DNA of 45,827 nucleotides from Pseudomonas caspiana (GCF_002158995.1 NZ_LOHF01000034.1:1888-47714); one strand, 5' to 3'. Numbered from the stretch's first letter, positions 33,626 to 42,606 are shown. Numbers and translations are program-made. Notes: a model not told the origin generated them from the letters alone.

Positions 33626-36262
33626 TTAACCGGTGTTGCGCAATCCGGCGGCAATACCCGCTACAGACACCAGTAGCGCCTGTTCCAGAGGACTGTCCAG
33701 ACTTGCCTCGCGGTTGCGAGAACGGGCAAGTAACTCTGCCTGGAGCAGATGCAGCGGGTCCAGATAGGTATTGCGCAAGCTGATGAATTCAAGCGTTGCA
33801 GGACTGTGAGCCAGCAGTTGCGATTGCCCTGTCAGCCCCAGCACTACGGCACAAGCCTGCGACAATAGGTCGCGTAAATGCGTACCTAAATGTTGCAGTC
33901 GTGGCTCCACCAGACGTTGATCGTATAACTGGGCGATATCGTGATCTGCCTTGGCCAGAACCATTTCCAGCATGTCGATCCGCGTGCGAAAAAACGGCCA
34001 TTGTTCACGCATCTGCCCCAGCAGTTCACCTTCGCCGCGCTCCAGTGCCTTGTTGAGTGCCGCTTCCCAACCGAGCCAGGCGGGCAACATCAGCCGCGTC
34101 TGGGTCCACGCAAAAATCCACGGGATGGCCCGCAAGCTTTCAACGCCCCCTTCTCTGCGCTTGGCCGGACGACTACCTAACGGCAAACGACCCAGCTCCT
34201 GCTCCGGAGTAGCCTGACGGAAATACTCGACGAACTCCGGATGCTCGCGCACCACCGCACGGTAGGCACTGACGCCATCTGCCGCGAGGTTGTCCATCAT
34301 TTCTCGCCATGCGGGTTGCGGCGGGGGTGGCGGTTGCAAGGTGGCTTCCAGCACAGCGGCCAGATATAGATTGAGGTTCTGCTCGGCGATGTCCGGCAGG
34401 CCGAATTTGAAGCGGATCATTTCGCCCTGCTCGGTGGTGCGGAAGCGGCCTGCGACCGAACCCGGCGGCTGCGACAGAATCGCCGCGTGAGCCGGGCCTC
34501 CGCCACGTCCAACGGTGCCGCCACGACCATGAAACAGCAGCAATTCAACTTGCTGGGCGCGGCAGATATCCACCAGTTTTTCCTGCGCCCGATACTGCGC
34601 CCAGGCCGAGGCGGTGGTGCCCGCATCCTTGGCGGAATCGGAATAGCCAATCATGACCTCTTGCGGGCCGTGCAGGCGCGAACGATAGCCTGGCAGGCTC
34701 AACAATTGCTCGATTGCAGGCCCTGCGTTATCAAGATCCGCGAGGGTTTCGAACAGCGGCACGACGCGCATCGGTCGTTGCAGACCGGCTTCTTTGAGTA
34801 ACAGCTGCACCGCCAGTACATCCGAAGCCGCACCGGCCATTGAGATCACATAGGAACCCAGTGAAGCGGCAGGCGCAGAAGCTACCTCGCGGCAAGTCGC
34901 CAGCACTTCAGCAGTATCCGCTGCAGGTTTGAAATGCGCGGGCAGCAACGGACGTCGGCTATTCAATTCCCGCAACAGGAAATCAACCCGCGCCTGTTCG
35001 TCCCAATCCTCGTAACGGCCAAGCCCGAGGTAGTCAGTGATTTCGGTCATCGCCGATTCATGTCGGGTGGAGTCCTGACGTACATCCAGACGCACCAAAA
35101 ACAAACCGAACGTCACTGCACGACGTAGACAGTCGAGCAGCGGCCCGTCAGCGATGACGCCCATGCCGCAATCGTGCAACGACTGGAAGCACAGCATCAA
35201 AGGCTCAAGCAGTTCACGGTTGTCGTGCAGCACGTTATCCGGCGCCGGTTGCGTCACGGCCAATGACGCCTGAGCCCAGTTACGGGTCGCCCGCAGACGC
35301 TCGCGCAACTGCTTCAGAACGGCACGATAAGGTTCGGCGCTCTCGCCTGCGCGGGCACGTAATGCATCGTTGGCTTGTTGCATCGACAGCTCGGCTGCCA
35401 ACTGATCAACGTCACGCACATACAAATCCGCCGCCATCCAGCGCGCCAGCAAAAGAACTTCACGAGTCACCGCGGCGGTTACGTTGGGGTTGCCGTCGCG
35501 GTCCCCGCCCATCCACGAAGCAAAGCGAATCGGAGCTGCCTCTAGCGGCAAATGAAACCCGGTGGCCGCGTGCAAGGCATGATCAGCCTTGCGCAAATAG
35601 TTGGGCACGGCATGCCATAACGAATGCTCAATCACTGCAAAGCCCCACTTGGCCTCGTCCACTGGGGTAGGCCGTGTACGGCGAATTTCTTCGGTATGCC
35701 AGGCTTCGGCGATCAGACGCTGCAGACGCTCTGTGATCTGCTCGCGCTCGGCGCTGCTCAAGTCGCGATGATCAAGAGCTGCGAGTTGGGCCGCGATGGC
35801 GTCGTACTTCTGAATCAATGTGCGGCGCGCGACTTCAGTAGGGTGCGCGGTCAGGACCAATTCGATTTCCAGCTTGCCCAGTTGCCGCGCCAAGGCTTCG
35901 GGAGCCTGTCCCCCGGCCTTGAGACGGTCGAGTAATTCAGGCAATACGCGAGACTCGAACGGCTGAGGCTGTGAATCGTCGCGACGCCGGATCAGTTGGT
36001 ATTGCTCGGCGATGTTCGCCAGATTGAGGAACTGATTGAACGCCCTGGCGACCGGCAACAACTCGTCTTCGGCAAGCCCGTCGACGCTGGAGGTCAGTTG
36101 TTCGGCACCCTCTGCCGAGCCACGCCGGCCCGCCTTGGCGCCCTTGCGAATACGTTCGATTTTGTCGAGAAACTCACCACCCCGCTGCTCGCGAATTGTG
36201 TTCCCCAATAGCTCACCCAACAGGTGCACATCTTCGCGTAAACGCGCATCGATATCAGCCAT
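33626..36262 (-). CDS. ppc: Phosphoenolpyruvate carboxylase
   Basis: Anaplerotic enzyme making oxaloacetate from PEP and bicarbonate. At 878 aa the length is normal. The catalytic histidine is H140 in VLTAHPTEVARR. Other signatures are MGGDRDGNPNVTA, FHGRGGTVGRGGGPAH (catalytic loop), SDSAKDAGTTASAWAQY and the C-terminal LRNTYLDPLH and GIAAGLRNTG. An AAAGGA ribosome site precedes the ATG. It is transcribed towards adk-tsaB. Confidence 0.97.
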   Translation of the reverse strand: MADIDARLREDVHLLGELLGNTIREQRGGEFLDKIERIRKGAKAGRRGSAEGAEQLTSSVDGLAEDELLPVARAFNQFLNLANIAEQYQLIRRRDDSQPQPFESRVLPELLDRLKAGGQAPEALARQLGKLEIELVLTAHPTEVARRTLIQKYDAIAAQLAALDHRDLSSAEREQITERLQRLIAEAWHTEEIRRTRPTPVDEAKWGFAVIEHSLWHAVPNYLRKADHALHAATGFHLPLEAAPIRFASWMGGDRDGNPNVTAAVTREVLLLARWMAADLYVRDVDQLAAELSMQQANDALRARAGESAEPYRAVLKQLRERLRATRNWAQASLAVTQPAPDNVLHDNRELLEPLMLCFQSLHDCGMGVIADGPLLDCLRRAVTFGLFLVRLDVRQDSTRHESAMTEITDYLGLGRYEDWDEQARVDFLLRELNSRRPLLPAHFKPAADTAEVLATCREVASAPAASLGSYVISMAGAASDVLAVQLLLKEAGLQRPMRVVPLFETLADLDNAGPAIEQLLSLPGYRSRLHGPQEVMIGYSDSAKDAGTTASAWAQYRAQEKLVDICRAQQVELLLFHGRGGTVGRGGGPAHAAILSQPPGSVAGRFRTTEQGEMIRFKFGLPDIAEQNLNLYLAAVLEATLQPPPPPQPAWREMMDNLAADGVSAYRAVVREHPEFVEYFRQATPEQELGRLPLGSRPAKRREGGVESLRAIPWIFAWTQTRLMLPAWLGWEAALNKALERGEGELLGQMREQWPFFRTRIDMLEMVLAKADHDIAQLYDQRLVEPRLQHLGTHLRDLLSQACAVVLGLTGQSQLLAHSPATLEFISLRNTYLDPLHLLQAELLARSRNREASLDSPLEQALLVSVAGIAAGLRNTG

Positions 36263-36497
36263 CGTCCTTTACCCCCACTGTTTTTTTGTACGGGTGCCGC
36301 CCGCCAGTGCACGTCGCAACTGAACAAGCGTGCAGAAATCTGATCTACCCCTTGTGTACCAACAGTGCACCAAAATCATCGAGCACGCCAAATCCCTGTG
36401 AGAGAACCGGTTTGGAATATCCCGACTAATCTCATTCCTGAGCCATGGCTCAGTACTCAAGCAGACCTGCCGCAGGTGGGTAAATGAAGAGGCCCTT

Positions 36498-36836
36498 ATG
36501 AAAATCCGTGAACTTGCCAACCATTGGGAAGAGAACGCCAAAGGACGGCTGACAAAGACCCGATATGCGATTCATCTGGACATGGAGTCCGCTGCACGCC
36601 TTAGCGCACTGACCGAAATGTATCCCAAGCATCATCCCGAGGAATTGCTCGGTGAGTTGATTGGCGCGGCACTGGAGGAGCTTGAAGCCAGCTTCCCTTA
36701 CGTCAAGGGTCAACATGTGGTCACCACTGACGAAGAAGGCGATCCGGTTTACGAAGACGTTGGTCCCACCCCGCGCTTCCTGGCCCTTTCACGTCGCTAT
36801 TTGCATGACCTGTCGGAAAAACAAGACGCTGAATAA
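36498..36836 (+). CDS. Small conserved protein (often labelled pilin assembly protein)
   Basis: A 112-aa acidic soluble protein beginning MKIRELANHWEENAKGRL, with YAIHLDMESAARLSALTEMYP and a C-terminal RFLALSRRYLHDL. A homologue sits next to ppc in P. aeruginosa, where it is sometimes annotated as a pilin assembly protein; nothing in the sequence supports a pilus role. No signal peptide or membrane segment. It has its own terminator downstream, so it is probably monocistronic. Confidence 0.82.
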   Translation: MKIRELANHWEENAKGRLTKTRYAIHLDMESAARLSALTEMYPKHHPEELLGELIGAALEELEASFPYVKGQHVVTTDEEGDPVYEDVGPTPRFLALSRRYLHDLSEKQDAE

Positions 36837-36865
36837 CAACGGTTTCCAGACTCGTGCCTATCCTG

Positions 36866-36902
36866 AAACGACCTGGCACTTACCCGCCAGGATCGTTTTT
36901 TC
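36866..36902 (+). terminator. Rho-independent terminator
   Basis: AACGA-CCTGGC ... GCCAGG-(A)TCGTT forms a stem with an 8-base loop, followed directly by a run of Ts. It lies about 30 bases after the preceding small gene. Confidence 0.85.
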
Positions 36903-37095
36903 ACACCATTTGTTCCCTGCTTCGACTAATTAATTGACGTCAAAAAAAACCTGAACTATTCAAAAAGCGCATGTGTCCGAGCCATTAGCCATTACAGAAA
37001 AGCCTACGGATAGCTAACGGCGCAGCCCTACGCTACCTCGCACGCTTCAGGCCAACGACTGTCATGGAACACTCAAGATTTTCAGGAGTTAAATA

Positions 37096-37524
37096 ATGGA
37101 GTCGAACACGATGAATACGCTTACTGCCAAAACCAAGTCCACAGGTCTGCGCGGCCTGAAACTGACCGCACTGGCACTGGGTGCCAGCTTCGTACTCGCC
37201 GGTTGCGCTGGTAATCCGCCGACCGAGCAGTACGCCGTGAGCCAATCGGCCGTCAACAGCGCCGTCAGCGCGGGCGGCACCGAGTACTCCGCCGTAGAAA
37301 TGAAATCGGCGCAAGACAAGCTCAAACAAGCTGAGCTCGCCATGCAAGAGCAGAAGTACGACGAAGCACGCCGTCTGGCTGAACAAGCTGAATGGGATGC
37401 CCGCGTAGCGGAGCGTAAGTCCCAGGCTGCCAAGGCTGAAAGAGCCGTGCAGGATGCCCGTCAAGGCGTCAACGAACTACGTGAAGAAGGTCTGCGTCAG
37501 GTGCAACCGGCACCGGCCCAGTAA
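37096..37524 (+). CDS. DUF4398 envelope lipoprotein
   Basis: A 142-aa lipoprotein. A long charged N-region leads into LTALALGASFVLAGC, with the lipobox LAGC (C37). The mature part is a single DUF4398 helical domain (YSAVEMKSAQDKLKQAELAMQEQKYDEARRLAEQAEWDARVAERKSQAAKAERAVQDA), probably coiled coil. AGGAG lies 8 bases upstream of ATG 37096. It is followed 60 bp later by the OmpA lipoprotein gene, whose N-terminal half is similar, suggesting that the two proteins arose from or interact through the same helical module. Confidence 0.87.
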   Translation: MESNTMNTLTAKTKSTGLRGLKLTALALGASFVLAGCAGNPPTEQYAVSQSAVNSAVSAGGTEYSAVEMKSAQDKLKQAELAMQEQKYDEARRLAEQAEWDARVAERKSQAAKAERAVQDARQGVNELREEGLRQVQPAPAQ

Positions 37525-37584
37525 CCAGCGTTGTAACCAACGTTTTTCATGCATTTCGAATTCGATTTAAAGGACGAAACTATT

Positions 37585-38367
37585 ATGCGCAAACAAGTGA
37601 TGATCCCTGCCCTGCTGGCCATGAGCGTTGCCCTGGCCGCTTGCTCGACGCCGCCAAACCAGAATCTGGAACAGGCTCGCACCAATTTCTCGGCTCTGCA
37701 GACCAATCCGCAGGCTACCAAAGTCGCCGCTCTTGAAACCAAAGACGCCAGCGACTGGCTGGACAAGGCAGACGCTGCCTATCGCAACAGCGAAGATGAG
37801 AAGAAAGTTGACCAACTGGCTTATCTGACTAACCAGCGCGTTGAAGTCGCCAAGCAGACCATCAGCCTGCGTACCGCTGAAGAGGAGCTGAAAAACGCTT
37901 CTGCCCAGCGCGCCCAAGCCCGTCTGGATGCTCGTGACGCTCAGATCAAGGCACTGCAAAGCAGCCTGAACGCCAAGCAAACCGAACGCGGCACCCTGGT
38001 GACTTTCGGCGACGTGTTGTTCGACCTGAACAAGGCAGAGCTGAAGTCCAGCGGCCTGGTTAACGTTAACCAGTTGGCTACCTACCTGCGTGATAACCCG
38101 GATCGCAAAGTGATCGTTGAAGGTTATACCGACAGCTCGGGTTCCGATTCGTACAACCTGTCCCTGTCCGAGCGTCGCGCTAACTCCGTGCGAATGGCAC
38201 TGGTGAAAATGGGCGTTGATCCAGCCCGTGTAGTTTCCCAGGGTTATGGCAAGGAATACCCGGTTGCTGATAACACCAGCGCTTCGGGCCGTGCCCAGAA
38301 CCGCCGCGTGGAAGTCACCGTTTCCAACGACAACCAGCCGGTAGCGCCGCGTTCGTCGATCAAGTAA
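37585..38367 (+). CDS. lptF: LptF-like OmpA-family outer-membrane lipoprotein
   Basis: A 260-aa lipoprotein with lipobox LAAC (C20), a DUF4398-like helical N-terminal half (about 25-135) and a C-terminal OmpA peptidoglycan-binding domain (about 145-250). The latter shows LFDLNKAELKSSG, VEGYTDSSGSDSYN, LSERRANSVRMALV and NRRVEVTVS. It resembles P. aeruginosa LptF (PA3692), and the neighbourhood ppc...DUF4398-lptF...lysS-prfB matches that genome. ATG 37585 has AAAGGA upstream; an in-frame start at 37549 is rejected. A strong terminator follows. Confidence 0.88.
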   Translation: MRKQVMIPALLAMSVALAACSTPPNQNLEQARTNFSALQTNPQATKVAALETKDASDWLDKADAAYRNSEDEKKVDQLAYLTNQRVEVAKQTISLRTAEEELKNASAQRAQARLDARDAQIKALQSSLNAKQTERGTLVTFGDVLFDLNKAELKSSGLVNVNQLATYLRDNPDRKVIVEGYTDSSGSDSYNLSLSERRANSVRMALVKMGVDPARVVSQGYGKEYPVADNTSASGRAQNRRVEVTVSNDNQPVAPRSSIK

Positions 38368-38386
38368 AACGCTGACGCTGCAAACC

Positions 38387-38423
38387 AAAAGCCCGGCTTG
38401 TGAAAACAGGCCGGGCTTTTTTA
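38387..38423 (+). terminator. Rho-independent terminator of lptF
   Basis: GCCCGGC (38391-38397) pairs with GCCGGGC (38410-38416), flanked by AAAA and followed by TTTTTT. Classic form, 20 bases after the lptF stop. Confidence 0.93.
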
Positions 38424-38438
38424 TCGCTTACGTAACCC

Positions 38439-38528
38439 TGTAGGAGTGAGCTTGCTCGCGATAGCGTCGTGTCAGTCAACCTGTCTATCGACTGATACGA
38501 CGCTATCGCGAGCAAGCTCACTCCTACA
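38439..38528. repeat. Palindromic repeat, GTAGGAGTGAGCTTGCTCGCGATAGC type
   Basis: Arms TGTAGGAGTGAGCTTGCTCG...CGATAGCGTCGT and the complementary ACGACGCTATCG...CGAGCAAGCTCACTCCTACA surround about 25 bases. A nearly perfect 90-bp inverted repeat between convergent genes. Confidence 0.88.
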
Positions 38529-38542
38529 AGTACGGCGACGAT

Positions 38543-38872
38543 TTAAGGCTGCAACTGCTGCGGCGTCTCCTGCCCTGTGCAGCGCACCGCCTGCTTCTTG
38601 CTGTTGATCAAAACTCCTGACAGCCCTTTCTGCGACGTATCGAACAACACCAGCACACCATCGATGCACTGCGCGACTTCTGCGGCGGGTGTGGCGGCGA
38701 TTTTGTAGTCTTCGCCCGGCACGGTCTTGAGCATGGTGAACTCGTTGAGCAACAGCGCATCTTCCGGCTTGGCAAAGTGCAGATAGCCGTAATACCAAAG
38801 AGTCCCGACCGTGACGAAGATGGTGCAGATACCGGTGATGACCAGCGGGATAGCGTTGCGCTCTTCACTCAT
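38543..38872 (-). CDS. Small membrane-anchored hypothetical protein
   Basis: A 109-aa protein with a single N-terminal membrane helix (IPLVITGICTIFVTVGTLWYYGYL, about 8-31) and a ~75-residue domain, probably periplasmic, with two cysteines (VAQCIDG, AVRCTGQ) that could form a disulfide. No family recognised. The start is ATG 38872 because it overlaps the last codons of the upstream hydrolase gene by 8 bases (CATGAGTGA), implying coupling; a longer frame to 38965 would run inside the hydrolase gene. Confidence 0.78.
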   Translation of the reverse strand: MSEERNAIPLVITGICTIFVTVGTLWYYGYLHFAKPEDALLLNEFTMLKTVPGEDYKIAATPAAEVAQCIDGVLVLFDTSQKGLSGVLINSKKQAVRCTGQETPQQLQP

Positions 38873-39776
38873 GGTGGTTCTCGGAAGTCTCTTTTTCGGG
38901 AGGTGTTGGGTAGTTAGGCACTTCAGCGAGACGACGCAGCCCGTTGAAATGTTCTGGGTCCTCAAGATAGCGGATCATCACCTGGCGCCATGTCGGGTCA
39001 GCAAACGTCTGCACATGGCCGCCACGGGTCAGTTGCAGCACCCGTGGCAGTGGCGCGGCCTGATAGAGGCTGATGCCGTTGTCGAGTGGGACAAGGGTGT
39101 CGTCCATACTCTGGAATATCAGCATCGGCGTGCCCTTTAACTTCGGCAGGCCATTGATGGCGCTTTCCGCGTCGGGGATCAGCCATGAAAGGGGCGTTTT
39201 AAACGGCCAGGTCAGCCACGACGTGCTCAGCGTGTAACGAGCTACTTTACGGTAGCTGGCGGGTGCGCCATCGAGGATCAACGCTTTGAGCCGCGAGCGC
39301 TGCTGCGGATGCTCAGACAGGTAATGCACACCCAACGCACCGCCGATGCTCTGCCCCAGCACTACCAGAGGTTTGCCCTGCACTTCAGGGGCTTTGTCGA
39401 GCCAGTCGAATGCCGCATCTACGTCCTGATAAATCGCAGGCAGGCTTGGCTCCCCCTGGGACAAGCCATAACCGCGATAGTCCAGGATCAAGACCTGATA
39501 ACCCTGCTCCGGCAACCACCAGCTCCCTCCCAGATGCCAGGCCAGATTGCCGCCGTTGCCATGCAGGTGCAGCACCGTGCCTTTGACTTCAACGCCTTCT
39601 TTGGCAGGCAACCACCAGGCATGCAATTGTGTACCGTCGGCAGCAGTCAGGGTGACGTCGCGGTATTGCAGGTGGGCTTTTTCCGGGGTAAACGGCAGAC
39701 CGGGTTCCGGGTAGAACAGCATGGAGCTGCAGCCGTTAAGGGATAAGAGCAGCGCGAGGGTGATGAGGAACTTCAA
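38865..39776 (-). CDS. Alpha/beta-hydrolase lipoprotein
   Basis: A 303-aa alpha/beta-hydrolase fold protein. The signal peptide ends in lipobox LNGC (C16), followed by SSMLFYPEPGLPFTP. The oxyanion motif is LHLHGNGGNLAWHL, the nucleophile elbow is VLGQSIGGALG (serine), the acid is in FQSMDDTLVPL and the histidine in RGGHVQTF. It resembles the BEM46/YfhR-like family. Start is TTG 39776 with AAGGA 8 bases upstream; no in-frame ATG fits the signal peptide. It is probably anchored in the envelope; substrate unknown. Confidence 0.85.
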   Translation of the reverse strand: MKFLITLALLLSLNGCSSMLFYPEPGLPFTPEKAHLQYRDVTLTAADGTQLHAWWLPAKEGVEVKGTVLHLHGNGGNLAWHLGGSWWLPEQGYQVLILDYRGYGLSQGEPSLPAIYQDVDAAFDWLDKAPEVQGKPLVVLGQSIGGALGVHYLSEHPQQRSRLKALILDGAPASYRKVARYTLSTSWLTWPFKTPLSWLIPDAESAINGLPKLKGTPMLIFQSMDDTLVPLDNGISLYQAAPLPRVLQLTRGGHVQTFADPTWRQVMIRYLEDPEHFNGLRRLAEVPNYPTPPEKETSENHHE

Positions 39777-39845
39777 ACGGGATTCCTTTTGTTTTCTTTG
39801 ATGCGGCTCTGACCGACAAAACAATTTGAATGCAAATGCGCTTCC

Positions 39846-39917
39846 TGTAGGAGCTGCCGAAGGCTGCGATCGGATTCCAATGACACACCGCCTTCGCAGC
39901 CTTCGGCAGCTCCTACA
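39846..39917. repeat. Palindromic repeat, GTAGGAGCTGCCGAAGGCTGCG family, copy 2
   Basis: Arms TGTAGGAGCTGCCGAAGGCT-GCG and CGC-AGCCTTCGGCAGCTCCTACA, about 25 bases between. It lies between the QEGLA gene and the hydrolase gene. Confidence 0.9.
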
Positions 39918-39931
39918 AGGGATCAGCGTTT

Positions 39932-41209
39932 CTACAAAATATTCGAATAATCCGCTTCGATCCGGTCCAGGCTCAGGTGGTTCAAGAAGTTCGAGAAGCA
40001 CATCCACGCCGACAGGGCATTCATGTCGCGGAACTGCTCGGGCAGGTACTTGGGCGGTACGACCAGACCTTCATCAACCAATTGGCGCAGGGTCCGCATG
40101 TCTTCAAGGGTGGTTTTACCGCAAAACAGCAGCGGCACTTGTTCCAGCTTGCCCTTGCGTACGGCGAGCTGAATATAGTTGTAAACCATGATGAAACCTT
40201 TGAGGTAAGACAAGTCTTTGGTGAATGGCAGGCCATTGGGCACCGAACCGCGGAACACCCGGCTGGCGTTGCCATAGCTTTCAGACATGCCAAAGCCTTG
40301 CTCACGGTAGAACTCGAACACCTGAAGGAAATCAGCGCCCTCCTCGGCCATGTGAATGGCGCGAGTGCGGTTGGTCAGCTTGCGCAGACGACTCGGGTAG
40401 GAGGCGAAGGCGATGACTTCCATGAGGATCGCCAGGCCTTCCTGCGTGACCGTCGAAGACGGCGGCCCTTTCGACAGGAACGTACAGATCGGCTGATTCT
40501 GGCCATTCAGCGTGGTGCCCACATGCACCAGGCCTTCATGCACTTCCAGAGCACGGACATCGCGCTCGTTGAACATCGCGTCGGAGCGGATCTTGATGTA
40601 GTCGGCACCTGCTGCAGCGTCTGCAACGATACCGTCGGACTCGAATACGCGAATAGTGCTTTCAGCCTCACCAAACACTTTATTCAGACGGCTTTGCAGC
40701 AGCGACACCGCATCTTTGGCCGTGAGAAGTTTCGGCTCATCCTTGAGGTCGCCGCGCCCGGCAATATTGTTGAGGTAGTCGGAGAGCATCAACCCCAGAT
40801 CGGCAAGGGTCGGATCACCGGCATGAAACGCATCGGACGCTGCGCCGTACAACTCCTGGGAGATAAGACCGAAGTCCGCCGTGCCCCGCGCCTCCAGCAT
40901 GCGGACGACCATGCGGTATTCCTTGCACATGCGGCGCATGATCTGGCCAACCGGGTTGAACTGGCCCAACTGACGGGTGATGTCGCGCTCGATGTTCTGA
41001 AATTCGAGCTTCAACTCAGAGGAGTCAAACCCCAAAGGTCGATTTTCGTAGTAGGCGCGATCCACTGCCGGTAGCGCCTTGCCTTTGGCCGCGAGAAAAT
41101 CCTTGCGCACTGTATCGTCCCACTTCACCGCATCCAGAACCCGAATCGGCGTCTGCGCTGCGACGATACGATCCGACAACGTTCGAATAGTCTGCTGGTA
41201 CTCGTCCAC
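39932..41209 (-). CDS. DUF1704/QEGLA-motif protein, metallopeptidase-like
   Basis: A 425-aa soluble protein of the family called flavohemoglobin expression-modulating QEGLA motif protein (DUF1704). It contains LEVHEGLVHVGTTLNG (H224, E225, H229, an HExxxH pattern) and, 28 residues on, TQEGLAILMEV (E257). The same HExxxH plus glutamate arrangement is the active site of the eukaryotic DUF1704/KIAA0895 peptidases (MATCAP), so this is probably a zinc peptidase despite its regulatory label. The start is GTG 41209 with AGGAGC 7 bases upstream. A 15-bp tandem repeat lies right before it. Confidence 0.88.
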   Translation of the reverse strand: MDEYQQTIRTLSDRIVAAQTPIRVLDAVKWDDTVRKDFLAAKGKALPAVDRAYYENRPLGFDSSELKLEFQNIERDITRQLGQFNPVGQIMRRMCKEYRMVVRMLEARGTADFGLISQELYGAASDAFHAGDPTLADLGLMLSDYLNNIAGRGDLKDEPKLLTAKDAVSLLQSRLNKVFGEAESTIRVFESDGIVADAAAGADYIKIRSDAMFNERDVRALEVHEGLVHVGTTLNGQNQPICTFLSKGPPSSTVTQEGLAILMEVIAFASYPSRLRKLTNRTRAIHMAEEGADFLQVFEFYREQGFGMSESYGNASRVFRGSVPNGLPFTKDLSYLKGFIMVYNYIQLAVRKGKLEQVPLLFCGKTTLEDMRTLRQLVDEGLVVPPKYLPEQFRDMNALSAWMCFSNFLNHLSLDRIEADYSNIL

Positions 41210-41217
41210 CCCGTGCT

Positions 41218-41261
41218 CCTTGGTTAATTGGGCCTTGGTTGGTTGGGCCTTGGTGCTTGGG
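41218..41261. repeat. 15-bp tandem repeat upstream of the QEGLA gene
   Basis: Three imperfect head-to-tail units: CCTTGGTTAATTGGG, CCTTGGTTGGTTGGG and CCTTGGTGCTTGGG. They end 9 bases ahead of the QEGLA GTG start, next to its ribosome site, and begin just past the stop of the upstream lipoprotein gene. Confidence 0.85.
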
Positions 41262-41269
41262 CGTGCGCC

Positions 41270-41815
41270 CTACTTCGACAGTCGCTGATAACGCGCGACC
41301 TCGAGGAAAACATCGGAATTGGCCGGGTCATTCAGGTAACCGAAAACCTGATCCAGAGGGCTGGTGATCAACAGGCCCTCACCTTTCACGGTTGTGATTT
41401 TTTCACCCGCCAGAGCCTTTTGCTCTACCCATTGCTTGAAGCGGTCCATGTCCAGGTTGTAGACCACCAGTTCGCCGCTTTCCGCCAGCTCGAAGCCTGC
41501 CATCACGAAATGGCCGCCGTATTTTTCCGGCAACCCGGCACACAGATACCAACGAGTGCCATGCCGGGACACGGTAAAGGCATATTCATCGCGGTTTTTG
41601 CGATCCCCCTTACGATAGCTGACAGCCTTGTATTCGTTGCTACCTGCACGGCTCACTTCCAGCTCGAGCGGCTCGCTCCACGCGTTCTTGCTGGTCCAGG
41701 TCCCCAGTAACTGCGCAGGCGCGGCCTCGCGCGCCGGGATCGGATCTTTGAAGGTCACCAGACAGCCACTCAATAGCAGGAACGTCAAGGCGACGAACAG
41801 ACGCCAGGCTTTCAT
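41270..41815 (-). CDS. Hypothetical lipoprotein
   Basis: A 181-aa lipoprotein. Signal MKAWRLFVALTFLLLSGC with lipobox LSGC (C18). The mature part is predicted beta-rich (LLGTWTSKNAWSEPLELEVSR, EYAFTVSRHGTRWYLCAG, GELVVYNLDMDRFKQWVEQ), somewhat like small lipocalin or META-like folds, but I do not recognise a family. GGGAG lies 7 bases upstream of the ATG. It lies between the TetR gene (24 bp) and the QEGLA gene (60 bp), all minus strand, and could be co-transcribed with both. Confidence 0.82.
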   Translation of the reverse strand: MKAWRLFVALTFLLLSGCLVTFKDPIPAREAAPAQLLGTWTSKNAWSEPLELEVSRAGSNEYKAVSYRKGDRKNRDEYAFTVSRHGTRWYLCAGLPEKYGGHFVMAGFELAESGELVVYNLDMDRFKQWVEQKALAGEKITTVKGEGLLITSPLDQVFGYLNDPANSDVFLEVARYQRLSK

Positions 41816-41839
41816 TGGCTACTCCCGAAAGAGGGGGTT

Positions 41840-42571
41840 TCACTCGTCGACCGATTTTGTCGTACCCAATACCAGATGCATCTGGCGAGTGAGAATACCG
41901 AGGTTTTCTTTGTCCGCGTCGGGCTGCGGGCCATGTAGCAGACCCTGATACTCCATCCGACACATTACCCCCGTCAACACTTGAGCGTCCTGAAGCGGTT
42001 GAACCGAGCCCATGACCTGCAAAAGGCGGCAGGCTCCCTGGAGGAGAATATCCTGATGGGCGTCCACCAGCCGAGCCAGCCTCGGGTTGATCAGAGCCTC
42101 GCAATGGAAGGCATGTTCGGCAATCAGATAATCGCGGCGGGTCGCCAGTTGGTGACGAATGTACTCCATGGACATGAAGGCGATTTCATCGGCCAGACGC
42201 GCACGTCCCGCCGTTGTACCGTCGGTGCGGCCGACCATTTCACGCAAGGTAACTTCGGTGCTCTCCCAGAGCTTGGCCATATAAGCGGCGCTGCGCTCGA
42301 CATACTGGGAAAAGGCATCGGTAAGCAGGTCGTCGATGTCCTTGAAGTAGTACGTGGTGGCAGACAGCGGTACGCCCGCTTCGGCAGCCACGGCGCGATG
42401 CCGTACCGCACGCACACCGTCACGGACCACGATGCGCATGGCGGCGTCGAGAATGTCCTGTCTGCGCTGTTCGCTGCCCTGGCGACTCGCCTTGCGCCCT
42501 TGATACTCGACACTTTTCACCACGGCGCTGGCTGCACCAGCGGCTCCATTTTGAGCAATCGAACGGGTCAC
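41840..42571 (-). CDS. TetR-family transcriptional regulator
   Basis: A 243-aa TetR regulator with an unusually long, basic N-terminal extension (about 35 residues, GRKASRQGSEQRR) before the DNA-binding domain QDILDAAMRIVVRDGVRAVRHRAVAAEAGVPLSATTYYF. The C-terminal domain is helical; no ligand can be inferred. Start is GTG 42571 with AAAGGA about 10 bases upstream. It heads a possible operon with the downstream lipoprotein and QEGLA genes. A homologue sits next to lysS in P. aeruginosa. Confidence 0.88.
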   Translation of the reverse strand: MTRSIAQNGAAGAASAVVKSVEYQGRKASRQGSEQRRQDILDAAMRIVVRDGVRAVRHRAVAAEAGVPLSATTYYFKDIDDLLTDAFSQYVERSAAYMAKLWESTEVTLREMVGRTDGTTAGRARLADEIAFMSMEYIRHQLATRRDYLIAEHAFHCEALINPRLARLVDAHQDILLQGACRLLQVMGSVQPLQDAQVLTGVMCRMEYQGLLHGPQPDADKENLGILTRQMHLVLGTTKSVDE

Positions 42572-42606
42572 GGCAGAAGTTTCCTTTTACTTAACAACCA
42601 ATTTTT

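Noticed and set aside
33331..33783. 150-codon plus-strand frame between adk and ppc
   Set aside because: No ribosome site, no recognisable features, and its second part is antisense to the conserved C-terminus of ppc.
18337..38528. CRISPR array
   Set aside because: The repeats are scattered palindromes separated by genes, with no regular spacers and no cas genes.
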